NCBI RefSeq assembly: GCF_905475395.1
Contig: NC_058339.1
Location: 37,705,172-37,769,171, forward strand
From: Chrysoperla carnea
Lineage: Eukaryota; Arthropoda; Insecta; Neuroptera; Chrysopidae
DNA length: 64,000 nt
Reading direction: 5' to 3'
This document shows positions 34,996 to 45,671 of this stretch, one piece after another. Positions within the stretch are counted from its first letter, which is position 1, and each line of letters starts with the position of its first letter. Both the position numbers and the translations under genes were made by a program. The notes beneath the pieces were generated by a model. It made no database searches and was not told the origin of the DNA. It was given only the letters and a program-made list of their open reading frames with translations.

Positions 34996-36760
34996 GTTTC
35001 ACTAAGTGTAACAAAAATTGATTAACACAAAATACAAAAGTGTGTATTTACTTTCGTTGGTCGTTGTGGACGATATAATGGCCTATAATTCCCATGAATA
35101 TTGGACTCTATAACTGATGTTGTTATAGGCGATACCTTCATATATGTGTTTATTCGGAATTAAGTCGGGAACTTAATTGCGTCGTAATAACCGGTTCGTT
35201 GTTAAAATTGAAATCTGGTTGAAAACTAACTGGTTTTCACTGTTCAGTGTTCTTAATTTTTGTTTACGAATTTGTAGAACGTCTTCTTAAGCATACAGCT
35301 TTGAGGTGATTCAACAAATTCCATACTTCTGAAATTAGAAGACATTATTGTTTAATTTTTTTTTTGGGAAAAATGATGGTATAAGATAAAGGTATAAACA
35401 AAAATTGTTTGATGAAGGATGAACATTTAATTTTGTAAATTGAATTTTCCAAAAATTTTTAATGAACACATTAGTTTACGTATATTTAAAAATCCGTCTA
35501 AAGAATATACGATCGTCTAGAATCGAAATGTTCTAGTAGAAGCATCATTATTCTACAATGTTAGTGCCGATTTTAAAATTGATATAATTATTTATGCTAT
35601 TGCTAATTAGTTTAAGTAATTAATTACATACAAAAGACATTCAACAAAATTTCTGTATACTACGAGGCTTGAACATCCCTTTTCAGTTCATGGTGTACCT
35701 GGCCACTTTTTTCTTCATTATATTAAAATTTCAACTTTGTCGAAATAATTTTTATTGCATATTTTGTTTTCGCCAAAATACCTTAAAATCTATAATTATA
35801 TGCAAGAAAACCCTATAGATATTTTTATCGAGTAAAACTCTAAAAACTTGAATGAATTAGCGAGTAAAAGTAAATGAAATAATTGCAAAATTGTAATTAT
35901 TCGGAAAATAACTTTCATCTATTTCTTCGCTAAAAAGTGAAATTTTTATTCATCTATGAATATTTTTATAAAGCATAGCACTCAGATTTTAATTTCATGC
36001 ATTTTTCATTATTTTATCTAAATCATTTTATATATGAATTTTATTGATTAAAATTATATCAGAATATTACATATAATACTTTATAATAAAGCTGAGCAAT
36101 ATTTTGAATGCGTTATTTTTATTTACAGTTATACCTACTTTTCAGGGCACTTTCCAGGGTAACATTTTCCTACAAAATCCCTCGTCTCTATTGCGATTGT
36201 GCCATTATGAGATTTGTCTAGTATTGTGCATACTTTTAAGAATTATCTTTCATTAGAGACGTGACTAATTAAAAGTTACTATCAAATAACTAATTTGCTC
36301 TGTTCATCTCATTTCTGTCCGCACTCTCAAAGTCGTATCCAGAGGTAATAATAGGCGTTAACACTGCCACGTAGCTCGTTTGTATTGTAATTGACCTGGC
36401 CAGAGAATCTTCCAAGTTCTGCCACTAGTTTGAACCAATTTTTAAATGTCAAACTATTAAAGTATGTTGGTCAATAATATTTGCCGGGTAGTTAGTGTGA
36501 ACTGATGCAACTTCGTTTTTCCTGTTGAGTTATTCGTACTGACTTATCTCTTACCCATTTGCCAACATATCAAGTGTATATCTTGTAATAACTTTCCATT
36601 ACTGAAATTTTTTAATGTTTCTTATTTTAGGTGCATTTAATTGAAACTTACCTCTACTGGACCAAACAGTTCCTCACAAATATGAAGAATATTTAGTATG
36701 CCTTGCATAGACTTGTAGGGCTTGATCATCGTCAAAATTTCTATTGGATGGTTACGTATA
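34996..36760. other. Non-coding stretch
   Basis: No supported gene. Segments 35030-35300 and 36130-36600 are less AT-rich but contain stops in all frames. No repeat partner was found within the window. Confidence 0.35.
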
Positions 36761-36761
36761 T

Positions 36762-36938
36762 GTCGATTCCCGCCGTCACAACAAAAATTTATTTAATTAA
36801 TAGTTGTGATGGGCTAGTGCAGTGTATGGTATATGCATGAAGGAGATGCACTCAGCCTCTGAAAATAATTGAGTAGCTGATAAATGAAATTATCAGCGGA
36901 AAAGGGGGTAAAAACACATATATGGTATCACAATGGGC
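36762..36938 (+). mobile_element. SINE family S1, copy 2 (5' truncated)
   Basis: Starts within the tRNA-like T arm (GTCGATTCCCGCCGTCAC) and continues with the same body as copy 1 (AATAGTTGTGATGGGCTAGT, GGTATATGCATGAAGGAG, CACATATATGGTATCACAAT). 5' truncation is usual for elements copied by reverse transcription. Confidence 0.8.
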
Positions 36939-37000
36939 TTATAAACTAAGTGTGTCCTTCGTGGACAACCAATGTAATTCTAAAAAAAAGTTCCCATAGT

Positions 37001-37382
37001 CACAAGTCATGAAAATGACAGGATTTCATGTTATAGCTAATTTAAAGTTGGAAAATGTACTCATTTGTATAATATATGCCTATGTGTGTATAGGCAAATA
37101 CATATACAGATATGTATAACTACATGCATACGTATGTTTTTTAATGTAAGGGTGTTGTTTTTTAATTCTTGTTTTTTTGAAGAATATGTTACGAAATTCA
37201 AAGAAGAAGCAGTGTTGTTTAGTGGATCAACTATATGAAATGTTTAGATCAACATTTTCATCTACATATATAGGTGTATGATTTTTGACAGTTAAATTAC
37301 AATAATTTTTTTATACAAATGAGTACATTTTCCAACTTTAATTTAGCGATAACTTGAAATCCTGTCATTTTCATGACTTGTG
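37001..37382. mobile_element. MITE with 72-bp inverted ends
   Basis: Positions 37001-37072 and 37311-37382 are inverted copies with only three mismatches in 72. The outer ends read CACAAGTCATGAAAATGACA. The 238-base middle has no open frame. The flanks share only the dinucleotide GT, so the superfamily is unclear. High arm identity suggests a recent insertion. Confidence 0.85.
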
Positions 37383-37878
37383 GTACATAAAATTTGCTCA
37401 GCATTTAAATACTAATATGCATTATATTCACTGAATACTGAATATAAAAACTTTACTTATAGTGTAAATAATTGTTTTATATATTTTGTTTTTTTTTTTC
37501 CGATCTTTAATTATCGTAGAATAATTTACTTATGAAAGTTAGGAAAAAAAACCTTATATATTTAAAAAACAATTTTAATAAATAATTAAAAAAGTTTTTT
37601 TATTAAAGATAAAATATGCAGGAAATAAAATAATATTCTTTGACAAATAGAATCAATGCCCGATGTATAGATATTAAAAGATTCATCATTCATTCAATTC
37701 TAAACTTAAGATTTGCATTCGTAGATGTTAATGAAATAAATTCTTATTATAAAAGTCATTGCAATTAAAAAAATTATTATAAAAAGTGTGAGACAAGACA
37801 ATAGCATTTAGTATTCAGACCGTTTGAATGTAGTTATTTTATTCAGATTAGATAATTTTGATTAGGAATGACTTAAAT
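37383..37878. other. Non-coding AT-rich stretch
   Basis: Nothing recognised between the MITE and the direct repeat. Confidence 0.4.
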
Positions 37879-38213
37879 AAAAAGTATAAAAATCAGGTTA
37901 ATTTAATGATTGGATGCAGAGTTATCGCAATAATTGGATCAATTTTAGTCCGTATCTCAAAAACTATTCGGCCAGTCATCAAATATACCCGATTTTTGTA
38001 CTTTTTGAGTAAAAATTACCTAATATACTGATTTTTATCAAAATTGGAAATATAGAGAATTTCTCGATTTTTTGCAATTTTTTTAAGGAGTATCCCTTTG
38101 TAAAAATCGAAAAAAAGCAAAAAAAAAAATTTTGTTTTCGAATTTGATGAAACTCAGTGGATGGGGTAATTTTGATCCAAAAAGTATAAAAATCAGGTTA
38201 ATTTAATGATTGG
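37879..38213 (+). repeat. 36-bp direct repeat flanking a satellite-like unit
   Basis: Positions 37879-37914 and 38178-38213 are the same 36 bases (beginning AAAAAGTATAAAAATCAGG). The enclosed roughly 300-base unit contains phrases such as CTCAAAAACTATTCGGCC and TGTACTTTTTGAGTAAAAATTACC, the second of which echoes TGGGGTAATTTTGATCCAAA near its end. This looks like one repeat of a longer-period satellite or a duplicated insertion. Confidence 0.75.
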
Positions 38214-39743
38214 ACCTATAGAAAGTTACAATGTCAGCGAGTATTATGGGCAGAACAAAAGAGTGGATAAGTGAGGGCTATAACGTCTAAAAAAAAAATT
38301 GACCAGACTTGACAAAATCATCTAAATTTTTTCAAAGGGTACCTCGTGAAAAACATATCCAAAAAATCGACTTTAGGTCAAAAAATTCAAATTTAACTCC
38401 GCAAAGTGATTCTTGGAGCAACTTTTGTAAAAGAGTGGATTTTTTAATTTCTCGGATTAAAATGACCGCCATTTAAAAAATAAGGTCTAGGTTATTATAT
38501 TAATGCTTAGAGAAAAAAATCAAATTATTATAAATAATATTTTATCTACACATTTAAATAATCACTAATGATAATTAAGTTTTATAACAAACGAGAAGAA
38601 AAAAGTATTGTTCAGTGATGCATATATTGGGACTTGAGAATTCTTTATTTTTTTGAACTTGACTTTAATCTTCATAGCGGTAATTTAAAACTTACTATCG
38701 ATAGTATAATTAATTAATGTATTGCATGATGCAAAAAAGTATCTAATTTGTTTTATTTAATTTTATAATGATTTAAAGAGCCGGGCAAAAATGAAACTAT
38801 CGAAGCTCTTAAAATAAACTTTTTTGGATTAGATGGCTTTTTTTTTTTTAAAATTAATAAACCAATTTTTTGATTTTTGAAAACTAGTGAAGATCCGTAA
38901 GATTTACATCTCGGAAACCAGGGCTACCCAATGAATCTTCATAAAACTGTTTGACTGCATTGTTAAAAACTGATCTAAAGAAGTTAAAAAAAAAAGTGTG
39001 TAACCTTGCCCAGGGAGTAGGAGCCACTTCTCTTCGAGGATGGGTAAATTTTTGCTGAAAATGACAACGAGAATCAATATAGGAAAGAATTCTGAAAAAA
39101 AAGTGTCCTTGAAATATTTATATATTTCGAAAAGTAAATACGTTCACAGTTATTGGCGAGTTATTGGAATATTTTTAACGTCAAATAATTGAAAAATTTG
39201 ATGTTTTTTGAAAAAAGTATCATACACTTTTTAAAGTACTATAAAAAACCTTGAAAATAAAAAAAGTTTCAAGTCATTTGCCTTACGGCTCTCTGTTAAA
39301 CATCTTTTTCTTTCTGATAACAACTATGTCAAATTTAACATTTGGATTCTGTTGGTTGATTGGATTTATAAGTCATAACAATCTTCATAATTAGAAGCTT
39401 AATCGTGGTAAATTACACTGCACTGCCCAGGTGAGGTACAAGTTTCTTATTGGCGAATTTTCTAAGAAATCAATTGGAAATATTTGTTGTGATGGTGAGA
39501 TTTGATGCCACAGACAGCAGTTGTTATCCAAATTTGGTGAATTTTATTTTCGTTAATTCGTTAATTATTTAAATATTCAAATTTTTTTTGCTAACTGGAC
39601 AAAAAGCTTAAAATATGCAATTTGGTTGCCGCTTTGGCTGAAATAATTCGTTTTGGCGTTGGTGCGGGACAGTCAAGAAAATTTTTTTTATTGTTTTAAA
39701 AAAAATTATAATCTTTGTTTTTTCATTGCCAATACTTTACCGC
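38214..39743. other. Non-coding stretch
   Basis: No gene. 38270-38480 resembles worn satellite-like sequence in style (ACTTTAGGTCAAAAAATTC, AATTTAACTCCGC), but no second copy is in the window. Confidence 0.35.
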
Positions 39744-39958
39744 ATGAATGGTGTAAGGTTAGGTTAGAGTGGCTGTCCTGGGGTGGGACACACTTAGACC
39801 ATAGGGTCCGTTGTGATACCGTAAAAGGGTTGGCCCATTCCCGGCCAGTACTCCATGAACCATTTGAAGCTGTTTAAGAACAGCAGGAGGGCTTTGACGT
39901 CGACTGACTTAAGGTCGGAGGGGTCGTCAAAGAGAGGCTGGCTCAATGAATGGTGTAA
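39744..39958. mobile_element. Short retroposed element with 13-bp target duplications
   Basis: The element spans 39757-39945 (189 bases). ATGAATGGTGTAA stands immediately before it (39744-39756) and again immediately after it (39946-39958), an exact 13-bp target-site duplication. The insert begins GGTTAGGTTAGAGTGGCTGT and is far richer in GC than its surroundings. Length and duplication fit a SINE or a truncated non-LTR element. A 74-codon frame that crosses it is not a gene. Confidence 0.85.
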
Positions 39959-40648
39959 AATTCAAACCATCGTTTAACTTGTCTGATTTTAATTTTCTCT
40001 CCTAACATAATGATTTTTTTTATACATTGCTCAGCTATACTTGTTAATTATGTAATTAATTTAAATAAGTATAATATTGATTGCCTATATTATAATAAAT
40101 TATTATAATTTTTTTTTTTCATTAACGCTCAAAACATGCTTTGTAGTGTCTGGCATTATCACATTTATATTTTATTATTATTATCATTAAGATTATACTT
40201 ATTGTTGAGTTCGTTCGTTCCTAAGCCGAAGATGATACAAAACGTTACCATATAAAACAAATAAATTTATATAAAAACCATAAATAATATTAATTTCCAT
40301 TTTATTTCAATTGTTTTCTTTGAATCAAGTTGAATAGTGATTTAATATTTAAATAAATAAATGGTTTTTATTGTTGATATTTGCATTAATTTACAATGAA
40401 TACATTTCACTTGGTAAGTTTTCATAATAAACTTATAGAAAATTTATTATCCGTAATATGCCTGCTCATAAAATTTTATTTGATAAATTTTAACAAATTT
40501 CGTATGATAAAATAGCCGTAATATTGTTTTTTTAATAACCCGAGCAATTATTTTTTCTAATAACTTTTTTTATCCTCTCGTTTCAATTGCTTTAGTCAGT
40601 GTTTGTCTGTTTGCTATACAAATCTTTCAATAAAACATTTGATTTATA
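39959..40648. other. Non-coding AT-rich stretch
   Basis: Nothing recognised; simple AT-rich sequence. Confidence 0.4.
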
Positions 40649-40941
40649 ATACCATGCATATATGTAATATGCAAGGTATACTAAGTTTAGTCCCAAGTTT
40701 GTAACGCATAAAGATATTGATGCTACAAAAAAATTTGGTATAGGTGTTCATAGAATCACCTAATTAGTCCATTTCTGATTGTCCATCCGTCTGTCCATCT
40801 GTCTGCCAACACGATAACTCAAAAGCGAAAAGAGATATCAAGATGAAATTTTTATAGCGTACTCAGGACGTAAAAAGTGAGTTCGTAAATGAGCAACATA
40901 AGTCAGTTGGGTCTTGGGTCCATCTTTAAACCGTTAGAGAT
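40649..40941 (-). repeat. Element R-M, copy C (truncated)
   Basis: Reverse-orientation copy of the 3' half of R-M, from ATACCATGCATATATG through the TGTCCATCCGTCTGTCC microsatellite to ACCGTTAGAGAT. The 5' half of the element is missing. Confidence 0.8.
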
Positions 40942-41937
40942 GTCTGATAGGTCTTGGCATATAGTAACGTTCTTACAATTATGCATATTGTTCTCGATCA
41001 CCTGGTTTGTAGAAAATCTCATTAAAGTACCTGTGATTTCAAAATCACCTACATATAACAGTCTAATATCAATTTAAAATATCTAAAATGAATCGGAACG
41101 CCTCATCTATTCCACATGCCTAATTATTTTGATTCATTCTTGATATTAAGTGCCTCAATCAACAAATTGTCATATATTAGTGACTCATGGGTAAAATTAT
41201 TTTCTACTTTTTATTACGATAAAAGCATGTCCCTTAAAAAGAATTTTTTTATTAAAATTTTTAATTTAAGACTAAAAAAATTTATATATATATATGGGAA
41301 AATCAGGACACCACAACCTTACCATGCATGCATTATCATCCAAAGTAATGCATGCAACATTTCAGATTAATCGGAAACTTCCCGGATCAAATTTGACTGC
41401 CGCTTCAATCAAAAAATATTTTTTCCCGTTGTTTGCACCATTATTTCTATTTTGTAGATTACTTTGAAATTCAAGACAATAACATTTTCGAAATTTCAAA
41501 CCCATACACTAAACATTAAATAGAAAAAAAATTGATTTAAAAATTTTTAAAAAGCGACATAAGCCAGATTGCCATATCGAAATCGAATAAGTAATGCATA
41601 AAATTTGATGGACACTACAGGTTCGATCTTAGATAAATATAGGTAAATTTTAAACGTATAGGCAAAAGTATTTGCATTTATGTATTACTTAATACATACG
41701 GAACCCTTTTTAAATAATTTCCATAAATAATAATAATAAAAAAAGATTAGTTGCAGTAAAAGTAAAAGTTACATGTCTGCATTTAATTTTTGTATTCAAA
41801 ATGATTTAAAAAATTTGAGTAAAATATATTTTAGAATGTAGTACGGAAATAGTAGTAACTAAGTTTAAAAAAAATTATTATCACACCTATGATTGTCTTG
41901 AATGTATAATGACCAATATATGAGGTCCGATGTCTAC
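40942..41937. other. Non-coding AT-rich stretch
   Basis: Two 60-80-codon frames (40889-41370) begin in or just after the repeat and have no recognisable domain. No gene is supported. Confidence 0.35.
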
Positions 41938-42560
41938 TAGCTATTTCAAGTCAAATGAGCTGTTCAATAATATAATAATTTTGAGTAAATAGTATATATT
42001 TATTTAGGAAACATTTGGCTAGGTAAATGTCAGTGGCTAAATTTCAGGGACCATTCAAAATTTACGTCACACGTTTTGAGGAGGGGAGGAGATAAGCGAA
42101 ATGAGACATTGTGTGACAAGGAGTATAAAGATCGAAACCTTTGTGACTTTATACGTTTCATACGACTTTATATTAATTCGAATGAAACTAAATAACATTC
42201 CGAAATTGCTATTTTAATTTGATCATTTCTACATAGGAAATTGAAAAATATCTGAGGTCACACTAGGAGGCAATAGCTATTTACAAAATTTTAACTGTCT
42301 ATAAAAGTCAAATGGGCTATTCAATAAAGAAAACGATTAGTTATTGGGGGGTATCATTCATAAATTACTTCACACGTTAAGGGCAGAGAAAAAGATCAAC
42401 GAAATGTGGAATAGTACCTATACAAGAAGAAGGGGATTAAACATTTTGGGACGTCACATGTCAAAATAATAAATTTGGACGCTACCGGGTAGAGATGGGA
42501 CGAGGTCAAAAAATCATAAAATTTGTGTGACACAATTTCTGGATGACCCCTTGCTGAACA
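41938..42560 (+). repeat. Two tandem units, one with MITE-like ends
   Basis: AAGTCAAATGAGCTGTTCAA near 41948 recurs as AAGTCAAATGGGCTATTCAA near 42307, and each is followed by a related phrase (ACCATTCAAAATTTACGTCA; ATCATTCATAAATTACTTCA). The second unit is closed by AGAAATTGTGTCACAC in reverse near 42530, giving inverted ends of about 28 bases at 42346 and 42551. The GGGGTCATCCATAAATTACG-type end is a common insect repeat motif. Confidence 0.6.
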
Positions 42561-43248
42561 ACCTTGTATTCTAAAGAACAAAACTTATATGCTCAAAAAT
42601 TCTAACCGAAGCGATACAAGGAACCGCCCTTTGTTCATAACACAGGAAGTATTATATCGTGATGAAATTCGACTACTCAAAGGAAATATCCATTTTGAGT
42701 AGTTTTGGGTCGATGTCTGCAGTCATATAACTCAAAAACAATTATAGAATGTAGAACCGAATTTTGAGATTTAGGTCTGTTTTAAAATTTAATCGTGTAC
42801 TCCCCTTTTTGTTCATTATAGGTACATTGAAATATGAATGCTAATTACTTTATAATCACACAAGGTATTTTATTCCACCTTAGCTTTTAATTTTGTATAC
42901 TAATTTTTCAACTAGTATTATTCTTATAGTTTATATTTGCTCTAATAGGAGAAGTCATCAACCTAGATGCTACAGCTAAAAAACTATTGTAAAAAAAAAT
43001 TGCGATTATTCACTTACAAAAAATTATTTTTATAAAAACTTAGTCTATAAACAGTACTTTCTTCTTTTCAATTACTTTGTACAATTACATAAGACATATG
43101 TAATCTATAAGTCAAAAACTTTTGACAAACCAAATTTTTTTGCAGCTATTCGTTTAATTTTTATTCGTCAAATATAATTATTTCAATTAATAGGCCCATG
43201 TAATTAAAAAAAATAATTGAAAATTAATTTAAATTTAAAAAAAAAATC
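42561..43248. other. Non-coding stretch next to the tRNA gene
   Basis: No gene or defined repeat. Downstream of the tRNA on the minus strand, RC-read T runs at about 43240 (AAAAAA on the plus strand) would act as the RNA polymerase III stop. Confidence 0.4.
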
Positions 43249-43368
43249 TGTCAGAAGTGGGATTCGAACCCACGCCCTCAGAGAGGACCAGAATTGCTCA
43301 CATAGCTGTTTAACACAGCCAAGGTAATACCTTGAGTCTGGCGCCTTAGACCGCTCGGCCATCCTGAC
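43249..43368 (-). tRNA. tRNA-Leu(CAA) with a 37-nt intron
   Basis: On the minus strand the 5' half begins GTCAGGATGGCCGAGCGGTC (acceptor strand, D arm and pol III A box) and continues CCAGACTCAAG with anticodon CAA at 43334-43332. The 37-base intron is 43330-43294. The 3' half resumes TTCTGGTC, has a long variable arm typical of tRNA-Leu, the T arm GTGGGTTCGAATCCCAC (B box GGTTCGAATCC), and ends CTTCTGAC plus discriminator A. The acceptor stem GTCAGGA/TTCTGAC pairs with a G-T wobble. The mature length is 83 bases. An intron right after the anticodon region is normal for animal tRNA-Leu(CAA). A T run on the minus strand just past the end fits pol III termination. Confidence 0.97.
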
Positions 43369-44235
43369 AGTTGACTAACTGAATGCATAAATATGTTCAG
43401 TATTTATGAATGTTAATTATTGATAATTTTAAAAGTTTATTATTACTATTTGTTAACGAACTAAATATAATAATGGCACTAATTTATATTTTTTATTAAC
43501 TTTATATACTAATTTTTATTTATATTTAGTTTTCAGCTATTTTTATGTGTGCACATCCAATCTACGCGTTAAATTTTTTTAACTTATTGTAAGTATCAAG
43601 AAAAAAATTTATATATATTATTATCAACTAGGGCCGCCAAGACTACGGCTTTTGAGGTGTGTCTCCGGTCCCCGGTTTTCGAAGAATAATATTCGGATTT
43701 TTATAAGAAACAAAATAAATCCCACAAATAGCTCTTTTATATTTGAAAATATTTCTGGCTAGATTAAATCTGAAAGTTGTTGTTCAGAGAAGCGAAAATT
43801 CGAATTTTTAAATTGTTGAATAATCAGTTTTAATTGAGTCTAACAAATGCGATTTAGGAACGCTGAATCGAATTAAACGAACCCCTGTGCAATGATGTGG
43901 CCGAGGAAGCAGTAATTTAGAAATCGTGTCATAATTAAGGGGTTTTTGGCCGTTAATTTTCATATAATTTACGACTTACTGGTTCCTAGATGACATTTTG
44001 ATGACAAGGCCCCAAATTCACACTGGAATTATGTAGTTGCTACAAGGTTACTATTAGACTAATTACAATTTTTGTTTCAAAAAATCGAGTAGGCCTAATT
44101 CAAAATTTTATACAGATATTGCGATTTTCCATACTTTAATAGTAAAATGTCAACAAATAATTTTAAATAGGTAATTGAAATTTTGAGATTAAAGAACATT
44201 TTTATATTCGTCAAAAATATTATTCAATATAAGAA
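43369..44235. other. Intergenic DNA before the 44-kb gene
   Basis: Holds the presumed promoter and 5' UTR of the next gene. I see no convincing TATA box. No repeat shared with the window. Confidence 0.35.
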
Positions 44236-45671
44236 ATGGATGTTTCAAGAATTCGAAATTCGTTACCACAATATTATGCATCAAATTTATTCAATAATTT
44301 TCAACTAAAGAAAAAACAACCAGATCGTTCAATATTTACAGCTAATGGAATTCGGGATAAATTATTCAAACAAAAATTACGTAATATAATTTATGATGAG
44401 TAAGCAATAAGAACTTGTGAACATTTCTGTCAAAAATACCTAAATATTTTTAGTAATTTTCAGCATCAACGAGCATTATCGGCTAGTTCATTACGTTATT
44501 TAAATGATTTCAGTGGTCGTGCACATGAAAATGAACAACAAAGTTCAATGGTATCACCATTATCTGTTCCAAGAACACCATTATCTTTAAATCAATTATC
44601 ACCCATGACACCACTTAACAGTGGAATGACACCTAGACCAATGTCATTACATGTGCAACGAAATCAAATTAAACGTCCATTTCGAATTCAATCTGGAAAT
44701 GTTATACGAACTATTCCTAAAGTGGTGGATCCAGGTTTTCGACAGTTGACGGTATGCTTATGATAATTAAATCTCTAAATTGAGATTGAAGTATATTTGA
44801 ATGCAATTAGTCTTATTGGACAGTATTTAACCCGACAATGGTTCGAAATTCCTAATGCTACTCTCATCAATCCCGATATGTGTTTATTTCGACAGATAAC
44901 GATACAATGAAGTCATTTTTCATCTTCTTCTTTGTTTAATTAGGAGTTTTAAACATTCATATTTTTCGTATTTCTAAAGATTTTCAAAAACCAACTTCAC
45001 TTTTCTGCCCATTCTTTAATAATCGGCGTAGGCAGTGAACTATTTTCAAAGATAAGAAAAGATTGGTTTCATTGGCGTTAGGATCCAACTCTCGACCCAT
45101 TGCCCGGTTACATCTAGTGTACTTACTAGCACAAATTTTTAAGATTTTGGACTATACATGAATTTATAAAAATAAAGAAAAATAAATTTTCCAAAAGTAA
45201 TTTTTTATATTAAAGGTAACACCAGTGACATCTATTTATACAGCACTGCAAACAAGACCAATACGAATTGTGAAGTATCCTATAATATTTGGTACGCGTC
45301 TTGAATTACAAGAACCACAACCAGGTGCAATACGAAATTATAACAAAGAAGATACACGTTTTGTTACACCAAAGCGGCAATATTTAAATTTTATTGATAC
45401 ACAACCGACATATTTAAATGACGTAAATACTGTAAAACCAAAACGTGTTCAATTTGTAACTAACAATGTAGATGATTCACCTGAATTATACGCAATCACA
45501 ACAACACGCTTGAATAGTGAGTTGTCTAGTAGTACAGAAGGTTTCTCACCAAGTGATGATATAAAACCTGTATATGAAATTGTCGAAGAGGATGAACCTC
45601 AAGGTGATGCATTTCAGTTTCGTGTAAATGGTATTGTTCAAAATCATAAAATAAATGAAAAAAAGAAATAA
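44236..45671 (+). CDS. Unrecognised 305-aa protein
   Basis: Three exons join in frame: 44236-44399 (donor GA|GTAAGC), 44454-44751 (acceptor ATTTTTAG|T; donor ACG|GTATGC) and 45216-45671 (acceptor TTAAAG|G, stop TAA). Introns are 54 and 464 bases. For exon 2 the TAG at 44451-44453 is the acceptor that keeps the frame (GA|T AAT TTT CAG); the later TTTTCAG would break it. The protein starts MDVSRIRNSLPQYY, has no signal peptide or membrane segment, and is hydrophilic and probably largely disordered. Residues 85-125 hold a cluster of Ser/Thr-Pro sites (VSPLSVPRTPLSLNQLSPMT). Residues 155-230 have a denser mixed region (IVKYPIIFGTRLELQEPQPG). The C-terminus is acidic, then ends in Lys. I do not recognise the family. 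An intracellular regulatory or scaffold role would be guesswork. AATAAA near 45785 may end the transcript. Confidence 0.8.

Noticed and set aside
39653-39877. 74-codon plus-strand open frame
   Set aside because: It crosses from unique DNA into the retroposed element with target duplications and has no recognisable domain.
44461-44463. TTTTCAG at 44457-44463 as acceptor of exon 2 of the 44-kb gene
   Set aside because: It would shift the frame and meet a stop after about 13 codons. The TAG ten bases earlier keeps the frame open.
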